64,000 nucleotides of DNA. It comes from Orbilia blumenaviensis. Its lineage: Eukaryota; Ascomycota; Orbiliomycetes; Orbiliales; Orbiliaceae. A program made the translations under genes and the position numbers. Positions 38,253-49,614 of this stretch are shown in pieces. Within the stretch, counting starts at the first letter, position 1. Every line of letters begins with the position of its first letter. The notes beneath the pieces were generated by a model that saw only the letters and a program-made list of their open reading frames with translations, was not told the origin of the DNA and did not search any database. The stretch covers positions 1,798,001 through 1,862,000 of the forward strand of contig JAVHNS010000002.1 of assembly GCA_036872755.1 (NCBI GenBank), in the 5' to 3' direction.

Positions 38253-39480
38253 TTAATCTATGGTTAATCTAAGGAGTCGAATGGCATTGCCACCGAGTAC
38301 CGCTTCTGCCTGTTCCTTCTCAGGGCCAAATGCATCCTGAATAGCCTTGTAATTCGTGGTCACACTCAACCACTTCTGTTCTTCTTCCTCGCCTTTGGCG
38401 GCTTCTAGTGGCGGGAAGAATGGGTGATCCGTTCCTAGGCAGCATTAGATAATTTTTCATCCAAACGACGTTATCGATCCAAGACAACCCGGAAAAAACG
38501 TTTTTCCCTTCTTCTTCTCTCCTCTTAGTAGGCCACTTACCGAACAGTACTCTATCCGCGCCGCTGGCTGTTGCGGCTGCTCTGACGCCGAGTTCCGAAT
38601 ATACGACCGCATCCAACAAAATATTCGACTTGAGGATATCCCATACGCTTCTTCTTGACTCCGCTTTCGCCTCCGGACCGCTATAGTGCGCATCGTGGAG
38701 GATGCAGCTTTCCAACCGACCAGCGAGGAAAGGTAGCGTACCACCGCTATGAGCGAGGAGGACGCTGAGCTTCGGAAACCGATCGAATACACCGCTGAGG
38801 ATCATTCTGCTCACAGCAATCGTTGTTTCCAGTGGGAATCCAAGCGCTAGAGGTAGAACATGGCCGTACTCAGCCGCCCTGGGACCGAATACTTCCTTTG
38901 GAAGACCGTAATGCGGATGAAGGAATATTGTCATATTCTCCTCTTCAAGCGCCTGGTAGACTGGGTCTAATTCCGGGTCGTCGAGACCTTTCCCCAGCCC
39001 GCTGGTCCCCATGATTACCCCTCTGGTGTACTTCAGAGTCGGAAGCCTGTGGATTTCGTCGACTATGACATCTGACGAAGCAGATAACGGAAGGGCTCCA
39101 AAGGCGAACAATCGACCTGGATGGGCTTCGCACATGGAATTAATCGCATCGTTCACATCCATAGCAAGTCCCCTCGCCTCGTCACGGTCCAAAAAGTCTA
39201 GCCATGGATTCGCTAGAGATATAACAGAGATATCAATTCCATGAGTATCCATGAATTCGATCTTTTTGTTGATATCATAGTATTCCGGACCGATTGGACG
39301 GCCCCTGGCGGTGCTTTCGCTGGAAGGGTCATCTTCACCCGGAAGGATGATGAGGCGGGAAGGTTGGCCTGGTGTGGTGTCGCGGACGTAGGGGACTTTG
39401 GAACGGGATTTGAGGATTGTGACGTATTGGGGTGGGTAGACGTGGGTGTGCACGTCGACGACTTTGGGGTTTGAAGCCAT
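38253..39480 (-). CDS. Isoorotate (uracil-5-carboxylate) decarboxylase, ACMSD-like amidohydrolase
   Basis: Two exons, 39480-38541 and 38434-38253, 373 residues. The splice replaces a spurious read-through by FG-TDHPFFPPLEAAKGEEEQKW, restoring the conserved C-terminus. Amidohydrolase metal ligands are in place: H11-T-H13 (VDVHTHVYPP), H188/H190 in FLHPHYG, H244 in LLAHSGGTLPF and D316 in GTDHPFF. Phrases such as ISLANPW, ALPLSA, GTSGLGKGLDDP, EYGHVLPLALGFPLETTIAV and SGADR are those of the characterised fungal IDCase rather than of animal ACMSD. The enzyme removes CO2 from 5-carboxyuracil to give uracil, the last step of thymine salvage, using a Zn-type site without cofactor. It faces the thymine-7-hydroxylase gene, which makes the precursor series, across 1.75 kb. 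An alternative function in another aromatic decarboxylation is possible but less likely. Confidence 0.88.
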
Positions 39481-41226
39481 GCTTGCGGGGGTATTTTATC
39501 AGACAATTGAGCTAATGACTGAGCTAAGATTGAAAGTTTTTTTGATAATACAAGATAACTCGAGAAAAAGAGAGATAGTTTGAACTTTCTTGAAGAAGAA
39601 GAATTGTAACTGTTTTTTGTGGTGATATCTAACCCCCTCGGTGTCATGGCCTCTAGTTCCCCAAAATCCACCCCCTTGCCTAAGCTAAGCTTGCTCGGAT
39701 AACAGCAGTTTCGTAAAAACGGCAAGTGCAAGTGGGAATCGATCCAACCTGTGATACCCATCCCTTCTGAGAAACCCACAATATATTTATGAGTAACCAT
39801 AGTTAACTAGACCACTTTCCATCCAGAAGGTCAACTCCACAAATTAACAACGGCATCCCTCCAATCTACTCGATGATCGTTTACCTTCTCATCCAAAGAG
39901 AGAGAGGGAGCTGCATGCATACATGCAAAACGCCAGTTCCCGGCAAAGCTTCCTCGCATGCCACAAAAAAAAAGGGCACCTTCCTTCTATAACCGAACAT
40001 GCCTTTTCTATAACGGACAACACGGGTTTCCCGATATCAAGGGCATCTTATATCAAGCCAAGCAATTAGTGCAACGATACCACCGAGATAACAAAAAAAA
40101 GACTGATACGATAGCTGATGTCTCACAAGGCTTCTTTGTATGTAAGTATCACGGTAATGAACTACTGTACTAGTTAACCCCCACATTATCATCCGATTCG
40201 TCAGGTTATCTGATATGGCTGGAACCCCAGCTTCCGTGTATGGTTGGTCGTACCTGTCATACATACCTACTATCCCGTCTTCTTCCTTCCTTTGATACGC
40301 GAAGACAATGATTCGTCTCGGTTGATCGGTCGTACATGCACAGACATGTAGTACTGCTACCTATCTACCCTTTTTTTTTCGCCTATCATAAGGAAACACT
40401 GTGTCTGTGCCACTCAATCGAACTGCAAATTAACAATAATACAGTGCATTCGGCACAAATACTTTTCTTTTATTAAAAAAAAAAAATAAAAAAATTGGCG
40501 GGGTAGTTCTATGGCCAGCTGCCAATCCCGCAGGCTTGTACTACTTTCGGTAGTTTCCAAAGCGCTTTAAACCCAACCCAACTTAAACATGGGACCCGAA
40601 TGCAGTAGCTGCGAAACTTCCAGGTCAGGTCAGGTCAGGTCAAATCAGGTCAAGCCAGCGAGTGGAGGGGCTGGGTCACCTACTCAAGTACTTGTACTTG
40701 TACACCCGTAAGTAAAGTATATGTGCTCGGGTGTGACAGTTACCTTCCCTACCTCCTCCCAAGAAAATAAAAGATGGGGTCGTCCTTGTAAATGCGATAG
40801 CTAGCACATGCATAAAGGGCGTAATACGTATCTGCACGGCGCAGAAACGGGTGCAGTTGGAGGGGTCATGACATCGGTAGGATTTGAATTAAATATTTAA
40901 AGATTGGACGATTCCCACCTCTATCTAGCCTTAGCTCTTTTTGCAGAGTCCAGCCAGCGCTCCGTTTCGCATTTTTAAGCTCGTAATCACCTCCGACTTC
41001 AGCTTCACGGAAACTGTTTAACTAGCTATCTATACATCGTTAAGCTTTTAAGCCTCAACTCCCGTAGTTGGTCATATTCGTAAACAGCTCACACGAGCGC
41101 CGGGTTCGAAAAAAAAAAAAAAAAAGATAGAGGTTATCGATCGAGCGAAGGAGAGGACCTTAGCTTACGGTACCCCAGACGAGCACCTCGTGGAAGTTGA
41201 AAGGGATTTTTTTTTTAAAAAAAAAA
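39481..41226. promoter_or_regulatory. Divergent promoter region of the thymine salvage pair
   Basis: 1746 bp between the decarboxylase and thymine-7-hydroxylase starts. It holds an A-rich run near 40475-40495, the CAGGT array at 40621-40653, CTTGTACTTGTAC repeats at about 40688-40703, a 17-A run near 41108-41124 and the T10A11 palindrome abutting the hydroxylase ATG. A GATA-type nitrogen site would be expected for such genes; GATA sequences occur (for example near 40792-40800 and 41126) but are too short to be decisive. Confidence 0.4.
40621..40653. repeat. Direct CAGGT repeat array
   Basis: Four exact copies of CAGGT, then a broken unit and a fifth copy (CAAATCAGGTCAAG). It lies about 575 nt upstream of the thymine-7-hydroxylase ATG. 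The same pentamer (as TGACC/ACCTG) forms a longer array at 48267-48372. Confidence 0.85.
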
Positions 41227-41227
41227 A
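41207..41227. promoter_or_regulatory. T10A11 palindrome abutting a start codon
   Basis: Ten T followed by eleven A, the last A being the first base of the thymine-7-hydroxylase ATG. If transcribed it could fold on itself or act as an A-rich leader directly before the start codon. Regulatory meaning is speculative. Confidence 0.4.
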
Positions 41228-42769
41228 TGGCAGCAACCACCACTGCGGTTTCAAAGGATGGACTCGACCTTCCGGTATTTGCCCAAAGCCTTTTTGAATT
41301 TGGAAATTGACCCAATCCAGAATTTTCCAGAAATAAATCTATAAATAAAAGCCAGAGGTTGTTAACCAGTTAGAAATGCGCCATCATACATACATGTGTA
41401 CACATATAGTTAATCGACTTCTCGAAGTACCTACATGGGAATGACGAGGAGAAGCTGGAGGTTGCGAAGTCGATGCTCCACGGGTTTACGCATTCAGGGT
41501 TTATATACATCAAGGTATGCATATTGCCCATACATATCTTACCAAGGCTTCTTTTATAGGAAACCATATATAAGGTCGATACTAACCCGATATCTAAAGA
41601 ACTACGATATATCGAACGAAACCGTCGCCGACGTTTTCGCAAACGTACGTACCCATATACCCAAAGTCAATCCATTATAAAAAAAAACCATCTTTATCAA
41701 AGACAATATCCACGATCTAATATACATAAAATCCTTAAATATATATATATATAGTCCGCCAAATTCTTCGCCAGACCCGACGACCAAAAAAACCAACTAG
41801 CATGGACAACCCCAGAAGCAAACCGCGGGTACGCCGCCCCAGGCCGCGAAAAGACCTCCATGGCCTCCGACGCCGACAAAGTCGAATCAATGATAAAGGA
41901 ATCCCCCGACCTCAAAGAAACCTTCGAGATCGGCCGCGAAGGCGTCGAAGGTCGTCCTAACAACTGGCCCGAACACATGGACGCCGACGGAGTAGAGTTT
42001 ACAAAAAGCATGAAAGAGTTTTTTGTCACTTGTAAAGATCTGCATATGAAGGTTATGAGAAGCATTGCGCTAGGGATGGGGATTGATGAGGGTTATTTTG
42101 ATCAGTATACTGATGGTGGGGATAATAATTTGAGATTGTTGCATTATCCGAAGCAGCACAAGAGTGTGTTTAAGGCTGGGAAGAATGTGGTGAGGACGGG
42201 GAGACATACGGATTATGGATCGATTACTTTGTTATTCCAGGATGGGAAAAATGGCGGGCTGCAGGTTAGGTCTCCGCAGGGGACGTTTGTTGATGCACCG
42301 CCAATTCCGGGTACAATTGGTAAGTTTCTTTTTTGACCTATCATATAAGAATATGAATACTACAAAGAGCAGGAAGTTAACAATCCGGGTATAGTCATCA
42401 ACAGTGGAGACCTTCTGGCTCGTTGGTCAAACGACACCATCAAGTCGACCGAGCACCAGGTCGTTGAACCCCCACATGCCGAGGACGATGGTGTCGAAGA
42501 GTACCCAGCACGCTACTCGATAGCCTATTTCTGTAACCCAAACTTTGATAAGTTCATCGAGGCTATTCCGGGGACATTTGCTGAAGGCAAGTCGGCTGAA
42601 GAAGGAGGAAAGAAGTACCCAGGCATCAAGTAAGTGACGCTCGCACCCTTCGTTGATTATTGTCTCTTGAGGCTATGGGGGCTAACTGTTTTATAGCAGC
42701 GGTGACTATCTTATCCAGCGGTTAGCAGCAACTTTCAAGGGTGTTCCACGATATCAGACAGCATATTAG
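41227..42769 (+). CDS. Thymine-7-hydroxylase, Fe(II)/2-oxoglutarate dioxygenase
   Basis: Six exons: 41227-41274, 41410-41514, 41600-41644, 41755-42319, 42395-42629 and 42697-42769; 356 residues. After splicing the N-terminus reads DGLDLPLIDFSKYLHGN, then SAKFFARPDDQKNQLAWTTPEANRGYAAPGREK, the N-terminal signature of fungal thymine dioxygenases. The double-stranded beta-helix has the iron ligands H217-x-D219 (GRHTDYGSITLLFQD) and distal H275 (STEHQVVEPP), with R294 (RYSIAYFCNPN) for the 2-oxoglutarate carboxylate. Thymine-7-hydroxylase oxidises the thymine methyl in three steps to 5-hydroxymethyl-, 5-formyl- and 5-carboxyuracil. The divergent neighbour decarboxylates the product. The first intron opens with the weak donor GTATTT, and the ATG sits against a T10A11 run, so the 16-residue first exon is the least certain part. 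The tail KGVPRYQTAY after RLAATF is unremarkable. Confidence 0.88.
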
Positions 42770-42955
42770 CGAGACCGTTAACCTGTGATCTAAACTGTGA
42801 CCCGAATTTGTTAGTACGGTAGTATATTGGTAGTATTAACCCAATTTTATTGAGTGACCTCATAACGGCCTATGGCCCAAGCCTCGAAATAATTTGTAGA
42901 ATCACAAAAAATTATCAAAGACATGAGTATGCAATAGTCCCATGTCAATTTCCAA

Positions 42956-44590
42956 TCACCAAACCAAACCAAAATCCTCCAATTCCAATAATTCCCAAAC
43001 CTGGTTCGCAAAGCCATCTTGATCGACGAACACAAAGTCGTCGTTCACCCCTACACCCCCCCACTTCCCGACATTCGTCAGATTCTCCTTCGTATATGCC
43101 TTCAGGTCGCTCCATTCGGGGCTTTTGGAGTCTCCAAACATCCCCTTCATGGCGTACTCGTGGAATTTGCGTTTCGCTGTTTCCATGATCAGGCTCGAAT
43201 TTTGAGCAATTCCCGTAGTCCAGTTAACCTTGCCGTTTGCAAGCTGGCTCCTATAGAGTGGCAGAGTGACTTTGAGAAGTCGCAGGATGTAGACAGAAGT
43301 TTCTCGTAACGCTCTTCTCTCTTCAATCGCTCCTTTATCAATAGGACTGGACGGTCTCGGGGTGCAAAGGCATTTCCCAGAAGCTTCAACAATGACGTAA
43401 ATTATTGCTTCGAGAATACACCCTTGAAGTTCTTCCTCCCCGTTAAGGGTTACAATGAACGACTGAAGGATTTTAACAAATCCAGTTCTGATATCCCTGG
43501 AAGCCAACCCAGGTTTACTGTCGAATCGTCTGGATGCTGCGTGAATAGAGTCAAGAACCGAGCAGAAGAGATCAGAAACTGCTTCTGTGACACTATTACG
43601 TGCCGCATTAAGAATATGTGGTTCCCCTCTCTCCAAAATGGTAGATAGACGGGCGATTGTCATGAAAAGACGCCGGAAGATGTCGTCAAAGGCTTTGGTA
43701 ATTTCTGAAACCCAGGCTGCATCAAGAAGCTTTTGCTTCATCTTCGCAGCGTCAGATTGTCGGGTCCTGCGGGTTTTCTGCGTGTTGGTCAGACCATCTA
43801 GGTTGGTGTTTGGCCTGTCTTCTGTGCAGAGGGCATGGATTTTAGTTGAGATTGCCTTGCAGAGTTTGATGAGGTTCACGGTTATGTGTTTGGCCTCTTT
43901 GGAATAATGGAGTGAACGGAGGATAAAGAAGATGGTTTCATGGCCTGTGAGGCATTGGTAAGTGTTTATTGACTTCAAGGAGAGTCAATAGGGAATTCAT
44001 ACCAGATGACAGTTTCTCATAGGTATCTTTGATAGGCTCCCACTTGACCAAGTAGCACTCTGTGGAGCTTGAATCGCTACCTGGTACAGCCGGCTTGGTT
44101 TTTAACTTCCCAACAGCAGCTTCGTTGCAGTTGATACCCTGGTTTCTCAGTTGTTCCAATAGCTTTTGATTCTCAAGATTGGAGTCAATGAGCTTCTGGT
44201 CAAGCTCGAGGATCTTAGAATCCTTGTCTTTGCAGACGCTACGCCAGTATGCATCGTTCGAGATATGCAATGGTGGGTTAACTTGGGATTCTGGGTCATT
44301 CTGAAGACACCCTCGCAGAAAGTAGACGAATTCTAAACTCAAGAGCACATTAGAAGCCTTTTCCAATATATCTTTCACATTTTAGAGATTTCGTATCTAT
44401 AATACCTCTGACACTGAACTCTGGAGGCTTGTTCAGAAAGATTAGAGATGCCTATATCGATATCGTGTAAACAATCAGCTGGAGAATTTATATTTTTTGT
44501 ATGGGTTTGAGATATTCCTACAAATGCAAGACCGAGGGCGGAATAGGGTGTGTCATTGCTCTCTTCACCGTCGTTAGTTTGTGAGTTCAT
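42956..44590 (-). CDS. Unrecognised protein with a central coiled-coil segment
   Basis: Model of three exons: 44590-44406, 44337-44003 and 43944-42956, 502 residues. The second junction (SS-GHETIFFILRSLHYS) is well supported; the first uses a TTGAG acceptor behind a CTAAT branch-like site and is less sure. The N-terminal 60 residues are hydrophilic. Residues about 85-130 (WRSVCKDKDSKILELDQKLI...) have coiled-coil periodicity. The C-terminal two thirds are predicted mostly helical, with no Cys/His metal cluster, no P-loop and no membrane segment. The protein ends ELLELEDFGLVW. I do not recognise the family. Its 3' end lies 186 nt from the 3' end of the thymine-7-hydroxylase gene (convergent), which does not by itself imply a shared role. 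Confidence 0.6.
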
Positions 44591-47500
44591 TTCTTTTGTA
44601 CTGCTTTGTGATTTGGGTAATTCGAATGCCGTTTAAGAAGAAAGCTGTATTTAGTGCATGGGAGCCATGAGGTTGAAACCATGAAGTGAAGATCTAAGTG
44701 ATATTGGTATATGCATATGGCCAGTCAAGTCTAACTGACCTACCAGACTAAGCTGATCTACAAACCCGCGTGTTGTCGACCAAAATACCACACCACGCAA
44801 CCCGGTCTCAAGCCCCAGAACGAGTTAGTCTAGGTCTCCACAGTACTACCCCAACACAAAACTGTCAAACTTCCCTCCCCCCCACAGCAAAACATCTTGA
44901 TTCATACATTCAGTGCAGAGCTGAGCTGAGCTGTCCCGGCCATGACAAGCTGCAAGGCAAGGACTTGCCATTCACAGCTCGTCCGTTCTCCACCAGGTTC
45001 CCGCTTCTAATTTTGAAACCCCGCATGATAAAAATCGATCGACACGCCAAACCCCGACGAGATAAGGGGGAGCAGTTTAAGATCTTTCTTAGTGGGAGGA
45101 CAGTTTCAGAATTCGTAATCGCCCATCAGCTCTTTCTTTTTTGCTGTAGGCCTAGGGCGTTGAAAACCCTCCATTGAAAAGCGTGACAGGCGTGTATTTA
45201 TGGAATTAATACTGCAAGCAAAGCTCTTATTGCATAAAGCAGCTAAGCTAAGCTTCTAAGCTTGCTTTGTATTATAAAAAGTTAGCAGTTTACCTGCCTG
45301 AAGTGTTTTAAACATATCCTGGAGCTTCGGATTCTTTTTTTTTTTTTTTTTAAACAGTCTTTGTTTTTCTCCTGTAAAAGCTCGGCAAGCTTGTCCAGCG
45401 CAAGGCAGCCGAATTTCAACATCCTGGGAACGGTTGATACTCGCCAAACCGCTCAAATCAAAAAAGAACCCATGGCCAGTTTTTACAAAAACTCTGGAGA
45501 CGATTTACCATGTGTTGCGGCAGCAAGCTCTGTTTCGAGTTTCTTTTCTCTGGCTTTTTTTTTAAAAAAAAGTTGGATGATTAGGCTAATACATCCCGTG
45601 TCGTGTCAGGTGTTCAGACGAAACCTCAAGGCTGTACTATGGCGCTATGACCCCCCCAAAAACGGACGGCCAGTATCGATAGAGCAAAAAAAATATATTA
45701 ATTTATATTGCGAAAAATACGTGCCCGCCCAGTCTGGAGCTTTCCCCACATCAAGCGGGGGAAAAAGGCAAGAACAATTATATCGGCTATATAGAAAAAG
45801 GTTTTTTTCCTTCACAAGCTTGGGGCTCTGATAGCTATGGTGGCATTACATGGTTAACTGTCCGAGCAACGCTTTGTGCTCGCACATGGGATACGTACTG
45901 CAAAAGCCCACCGGGTTTTGGGTCGCACTTTGGACGGGATAGATGCATTTTTTTGGTATTCAGCCGATATAGAGGCAGGCACATACACCTAGTACATACA
46001 TGTAGGCGTACTTACCCTCATGGATAAGCCCATCATTAAGGGGTGGGCAGGCAAAAAATAAATAACGCACATCCAACCTCTTAGTTAGGCGCTTTTTGGA
46101 AAAAAGAAAACGAGAAAGAAAGAAAGCAATCGGCGCAATGTTGGCATCATCTAGACAATTGATGTCTACGATAGGATTCTCATAGGAGAAGAAGATCTTC
46201 AGGTCCCTTTTGGTGCTAAAACTGTGGAGAAACCCTGCAGGTAGCCACGATATGGCAGCTCGGATCCGAGTGGCCACTGGAACCTCCACCTCTCTGGTTT
46301 TTCACCGTTGTCATACCTATTCGACGATGGAGCAACCGGACCCAAGGCGCGAGTTTTAGCTTGCTTGCTTGGGAAGGCTTACGAAAGTGTGCATGATGCT
46401 AACCAGCTTTTGGGTTCGAAGATCCAGTAGAGCGGAACCCCCTCCCCTCTCCCTCGTGTGCTTGTTCCGTGGGCGTTTTTCCATGCGCACGTGTGCTGGA
46501 AGTGTTTTGGAATCTGCATCTTGAGAGAGAGAGAGAGAACAATGCCAATTGTCGTCACATCGATGGTTTGCAATTAATAGTTTGCTAAAAACGTTAATAG
46601 AGTGTGGGCTTGCTTGCTTGCGAGATGTTTGCGAAATCCCATTGTGGCGCGGGAACATTCTCAGGGGAAACATTTTTATAAAGAAGGAGAAAAAAAAAAA
46701 AGTTTCCTTCATTGGACGTTCGGACTGCAAACAACTGAAGTTGGCTAAGTCGTAAGCATCAGCATGCATGTGTCCAGGCAAGGAATCTGTAGTGAGAGCT
46801 CGAGCCGTTGCCACGGTGGGGGATGCAATGTCAAAGTCAATGTTAGCATGTGCATGTTATCTTGAATTTTATTTTATTTTTATTATTATATTTTATTTTT
46901 GCCCCTTGATCAGGATCAGGATCTCATGTTGGAACGGTTGGTAGAACAGGTTTGCACCCCCCCACTGGATCCATGGAGGGGTATCGGGAGGGAGGGGGGG
47001 ATGTTGCAGGATGTTGCTCTTCGATCGGTCTGAGGCCTGATGTCTGTAGTTTGTCATGTCGACTCAAGTCATGTCATGCTTTATAGGGCCAAACGAGTCC
47101 AACGGAAATGATATCATTTCCTTGAATTGATCAATTTAAACCAGTAATATTAGGTAGGTACATGTGCTCAGTATGATTAGAATAATATTGCTGCTGTTGG
47201 CTGCCATGCGCGCGCACAGGCCAGGCAGTTATTGAAATTGGTTCAGCCCAGCGTCTGATGTATACATGTATATTCGCCTGTCGATGCGTGTACCTGTAAG
47301 TATGCAGACCTGACCCGGGCCATCTATTGGCCATATTGGGTGCCCACGATGGCGGTTTCCGATATTACAAGACCCTGAGGGGAAGGGGAAGGGGAACCGG
47401 CTAACCTGCGAATCGGATGAAGCAGCCTGGGCGCATTGCATGGAACTGGTCGCGGGCCATAAGCATTAACTTTGCTTCTTACACACAGGTGGTGGTACAA

Positions 47501-48266
47501 CCTATATTAAGGTGGATTTTAAAGTACTTACCCACCTACCTACTTACATACATACATGTACATGTAGCATGCTCTGATAAGTTAGTACATTTGCGTCGAC
47601 GTGCAGGTCGATTCGACTTAATACGTACTCGACTTCAACAAGGAAGGGGGAATATAATCCATTATATACATACCTACCTACCTACCTACACCCGGCTATG
47701 CAGGATAACTAGTTCCTACTACAGTACTGATATGCCATAACTTTCAAAATAGTAGGCATCGGCTCGGGTACATGTATACCTGTACGGACACCGCCGCCCT
47801 GAACTGCCCAAGCCTTGCCTAAAGAACACACATTTTTTGACTTTCTTATCTGTTCACGTTGACGGGAAACCAGATAGATACCCAGAATCCCAGATATTCC
47901 CTCCCCCCCCCCCCTGCATATCGATTAACAGGGCCCCTCCTGCTATGTAAAGGGGTTGGCTGGTTGGCTGGCTGGGTTGGAGTGCCTTGACGCTGCTCAG
48001 TGCCTACCGGTAGCTTGAACCATCTTTTTTTATATTTTCTTTTCCTTCAGAGGCGCCCGTTTGGATCTGCTTGACAATTGTCCATCCATACGTACCCGCC
48101 CATACCATACCATGCCATACCATGCCGTATCAATGCCCATACCTTTCCCTCTTTCTCTCTTTCTCTCTCTCTCTGCATCAGCTGGGCCCTGAGAATTGAC
48201 TATCAGAACCGACCTATGCGTAATTAGCTTGACTGAACGAACGAGGGTGGAATCCGATTGCCAGTT

Positions 48267-48372
48267 AACCCGACCCGACCTGACCCAGCCTGACCTGGCC
48301 AAGTCGACCTAGCTGACCTGACTTGACCTGACCTGACCTGATCTGATTCGAACCCGACCCGACCCAGCCCAG
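48267..48372. repeat. Imperfect TGACC / CGACC pentamer array
   Basis: About twenty units of TGACC, CGACC or close variants in direct orientation over roughly 105 nt. It is 1.2 kb upstream of the ADF-H/PH gene. The unit matches the CAGGT array at 40621-40653 read on the other strand. Confidence 0.8.
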
Positions 48373-49097
48373 CTGGGGATCCAAGAGAGGCCGGTCGCTT
48401 TGGGGGTGACGTTCAAGTATCCCTACATCTAAACCAAACCCGTTCCCGCCCCTGCAGCCCTGGCCTGTTTTTTCTGTCTCTGTCTCTCTCTCTCTCTGGG
48501 CGCTACATACATACATACCTACCTACCTACCCACATATCCATGCTTATAGAGCAGAGTTGCAGCATTTGATTTGGTTTCTATTCTCGTAAAATAAGAAGA
48601 GCAGACGAAAGTAACGTAACCTGGCCGAGTACTGACTGACTGATTGATTGACTTACCAACTTACTTGGTGATACCTACCTACGCACGGCGGTTCTTCTCT
48701 CTCAGATTTCTCTCCCCTCTCTGTTCGTTTTGAGTTATAAGATTTTAATTTTTTATTTTACTTAATTTTTTATTTTTTTTTCCCCTCCGCCCTTTTCGAC
48801 CCTTTTCTCGTGATTCTAACCTAAAGCTGGGTCCCCCCGACATTCTCGCATTGCGATTGGGGCATCCATCACCTCCTGGCATTCCCTTCTCCTCCCCTTT
48901 CGAATCCGAATCGATTCTCGAATGTCATGCACATGCGAGAGAACCGTACCGACCCAATAGCGACGGGAAAAACAAAATAATCAAAAAGAATACTAAAAAA
49001 ATAAAAAATAAAAAAAATAAAAATAAAAAAATACAAAAAAATAGAATTCGCATTACCCGGGGTTCTTGGCTTCTTATCTGATCAAACACCGCATTCC

Positions 49098-49123
49098 TTT
49101 TTTTTTTTTTTTTTTTTTTTTTT
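49098..49123. repeat. Poly-T tract, 26 nt
   Basis: Uninterrupted T run about 480 nt upstream of the ADF-H/PH start codon, just after an A-rich AAAATA block (48962-49043). The two could pair in a transcript. Confidence 0.9.
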
Positions 49124-49232
49124 CTGCGACAGGAACAGAAAAAGAAGAGGACGCAGAAGCAGAAGAAGCAGAAGCCCACTAACGAAGATTACGCAGTTAC
49201 GCCGACGTTCTTACATATCCGAAAATACCTAC

Positions 49233-49233
<1 letters not shown>

Positions 49234-49263
<30 letters not shown>
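49234..49263. repeat. (TAC)n trinucleotide run, ten units
   Basis: Perfect TAC/ACT microsatellite in the upstream region of the ADF-H/PH gene, preceded by ACCTACC. Confidence 0.85.
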
Positions 49264-49593
49264 CCTTACCACTACTACGACACCGTTCCCTCAAACTTAA
49301 CCTCATCCTCTTTTTTTATTTTCTTCTTCTTCTTCTTCTTTTCCTTCATCATCTTTTTTTTATTTTCTTCTTTTTCCTTTCCGCACAAAACAGGAGCCCA
49401 GAACGTGCTCTCTCTCTCAGACTCGACTCGGGTTCCCTTTTTGCTCTTTCATCAACAGCTCGCAATTGCAATTGGAAAGCCGGCCCACTCAGCAGTAGCG
49501 CAGCCATATTCGGACAGCCGAGAAAGTGTTCTGACTTCCCCAACTCATCGACAAATCCTCCCGCTGGACAAACAGCTTGACATCCACCTCTGA

Positions 49594-49614
49594 ATGACTG
49601 CCTCATGGCGCTGA
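49594..49614 (+). CDS. Short upstream ORF overlapping the main start codon
   Basis: ATG ACT GCC TCA TGG CGC TGA. It encodes MTASWR and terminates 10 nt inside the ADF-H/PH coding sequence, in the -1 frame relative to the main ATG at 49605. If the transcript includes it, ribosomes starting here cannot initiate at the main ATG without leaky scanning or backward reinitiation, so it could damp translation. Whether it is in the mRNA is not known. Confidence 0.35.
   Translation: MTASWR

Larger units (their letters stand above)
44591..49604. other. Gene-poor stretch, 5.0 kb, rich in simple repeats
   Basis: Between the divergent unknown gene (-) and the ADF-H/PH gene (+). It contains poly-T near 45338-45351, GAGA near 46524-46538, a (TACC)n run at 47671-47690, a C run near 47905-47916, CT-rich blocks near 48145-48175 and 48475-48500, the TGACC array, TACATACC/TACC at 48504-48532, A-rich 48962-49043, poly-T 49098-49123 and (TAC)n 49234-49263. 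Open frames of up to 156 codons exist but have unnatural composition. It probably includes a long 5' leader and promoter for the ADF-H/PH gene. Confidence 0.5.

Noticed and set aside
38320..38540. Open reading through the decarboxylase intron giving a Lys/Arg-rich 386-residue product
   Set aside because: Splicing at 38540/38435 restores the metal-binding TDHPFF block and a family-like C-terminus; the read-through tail has no resemblance to the family.
45361..45831. Plus-strand 156-codon open frame
   Set aside because: Contains poly-Lys/Phe from A/T runs, no domain-like composition, no splice context; it lies in a repeat-rich gap.
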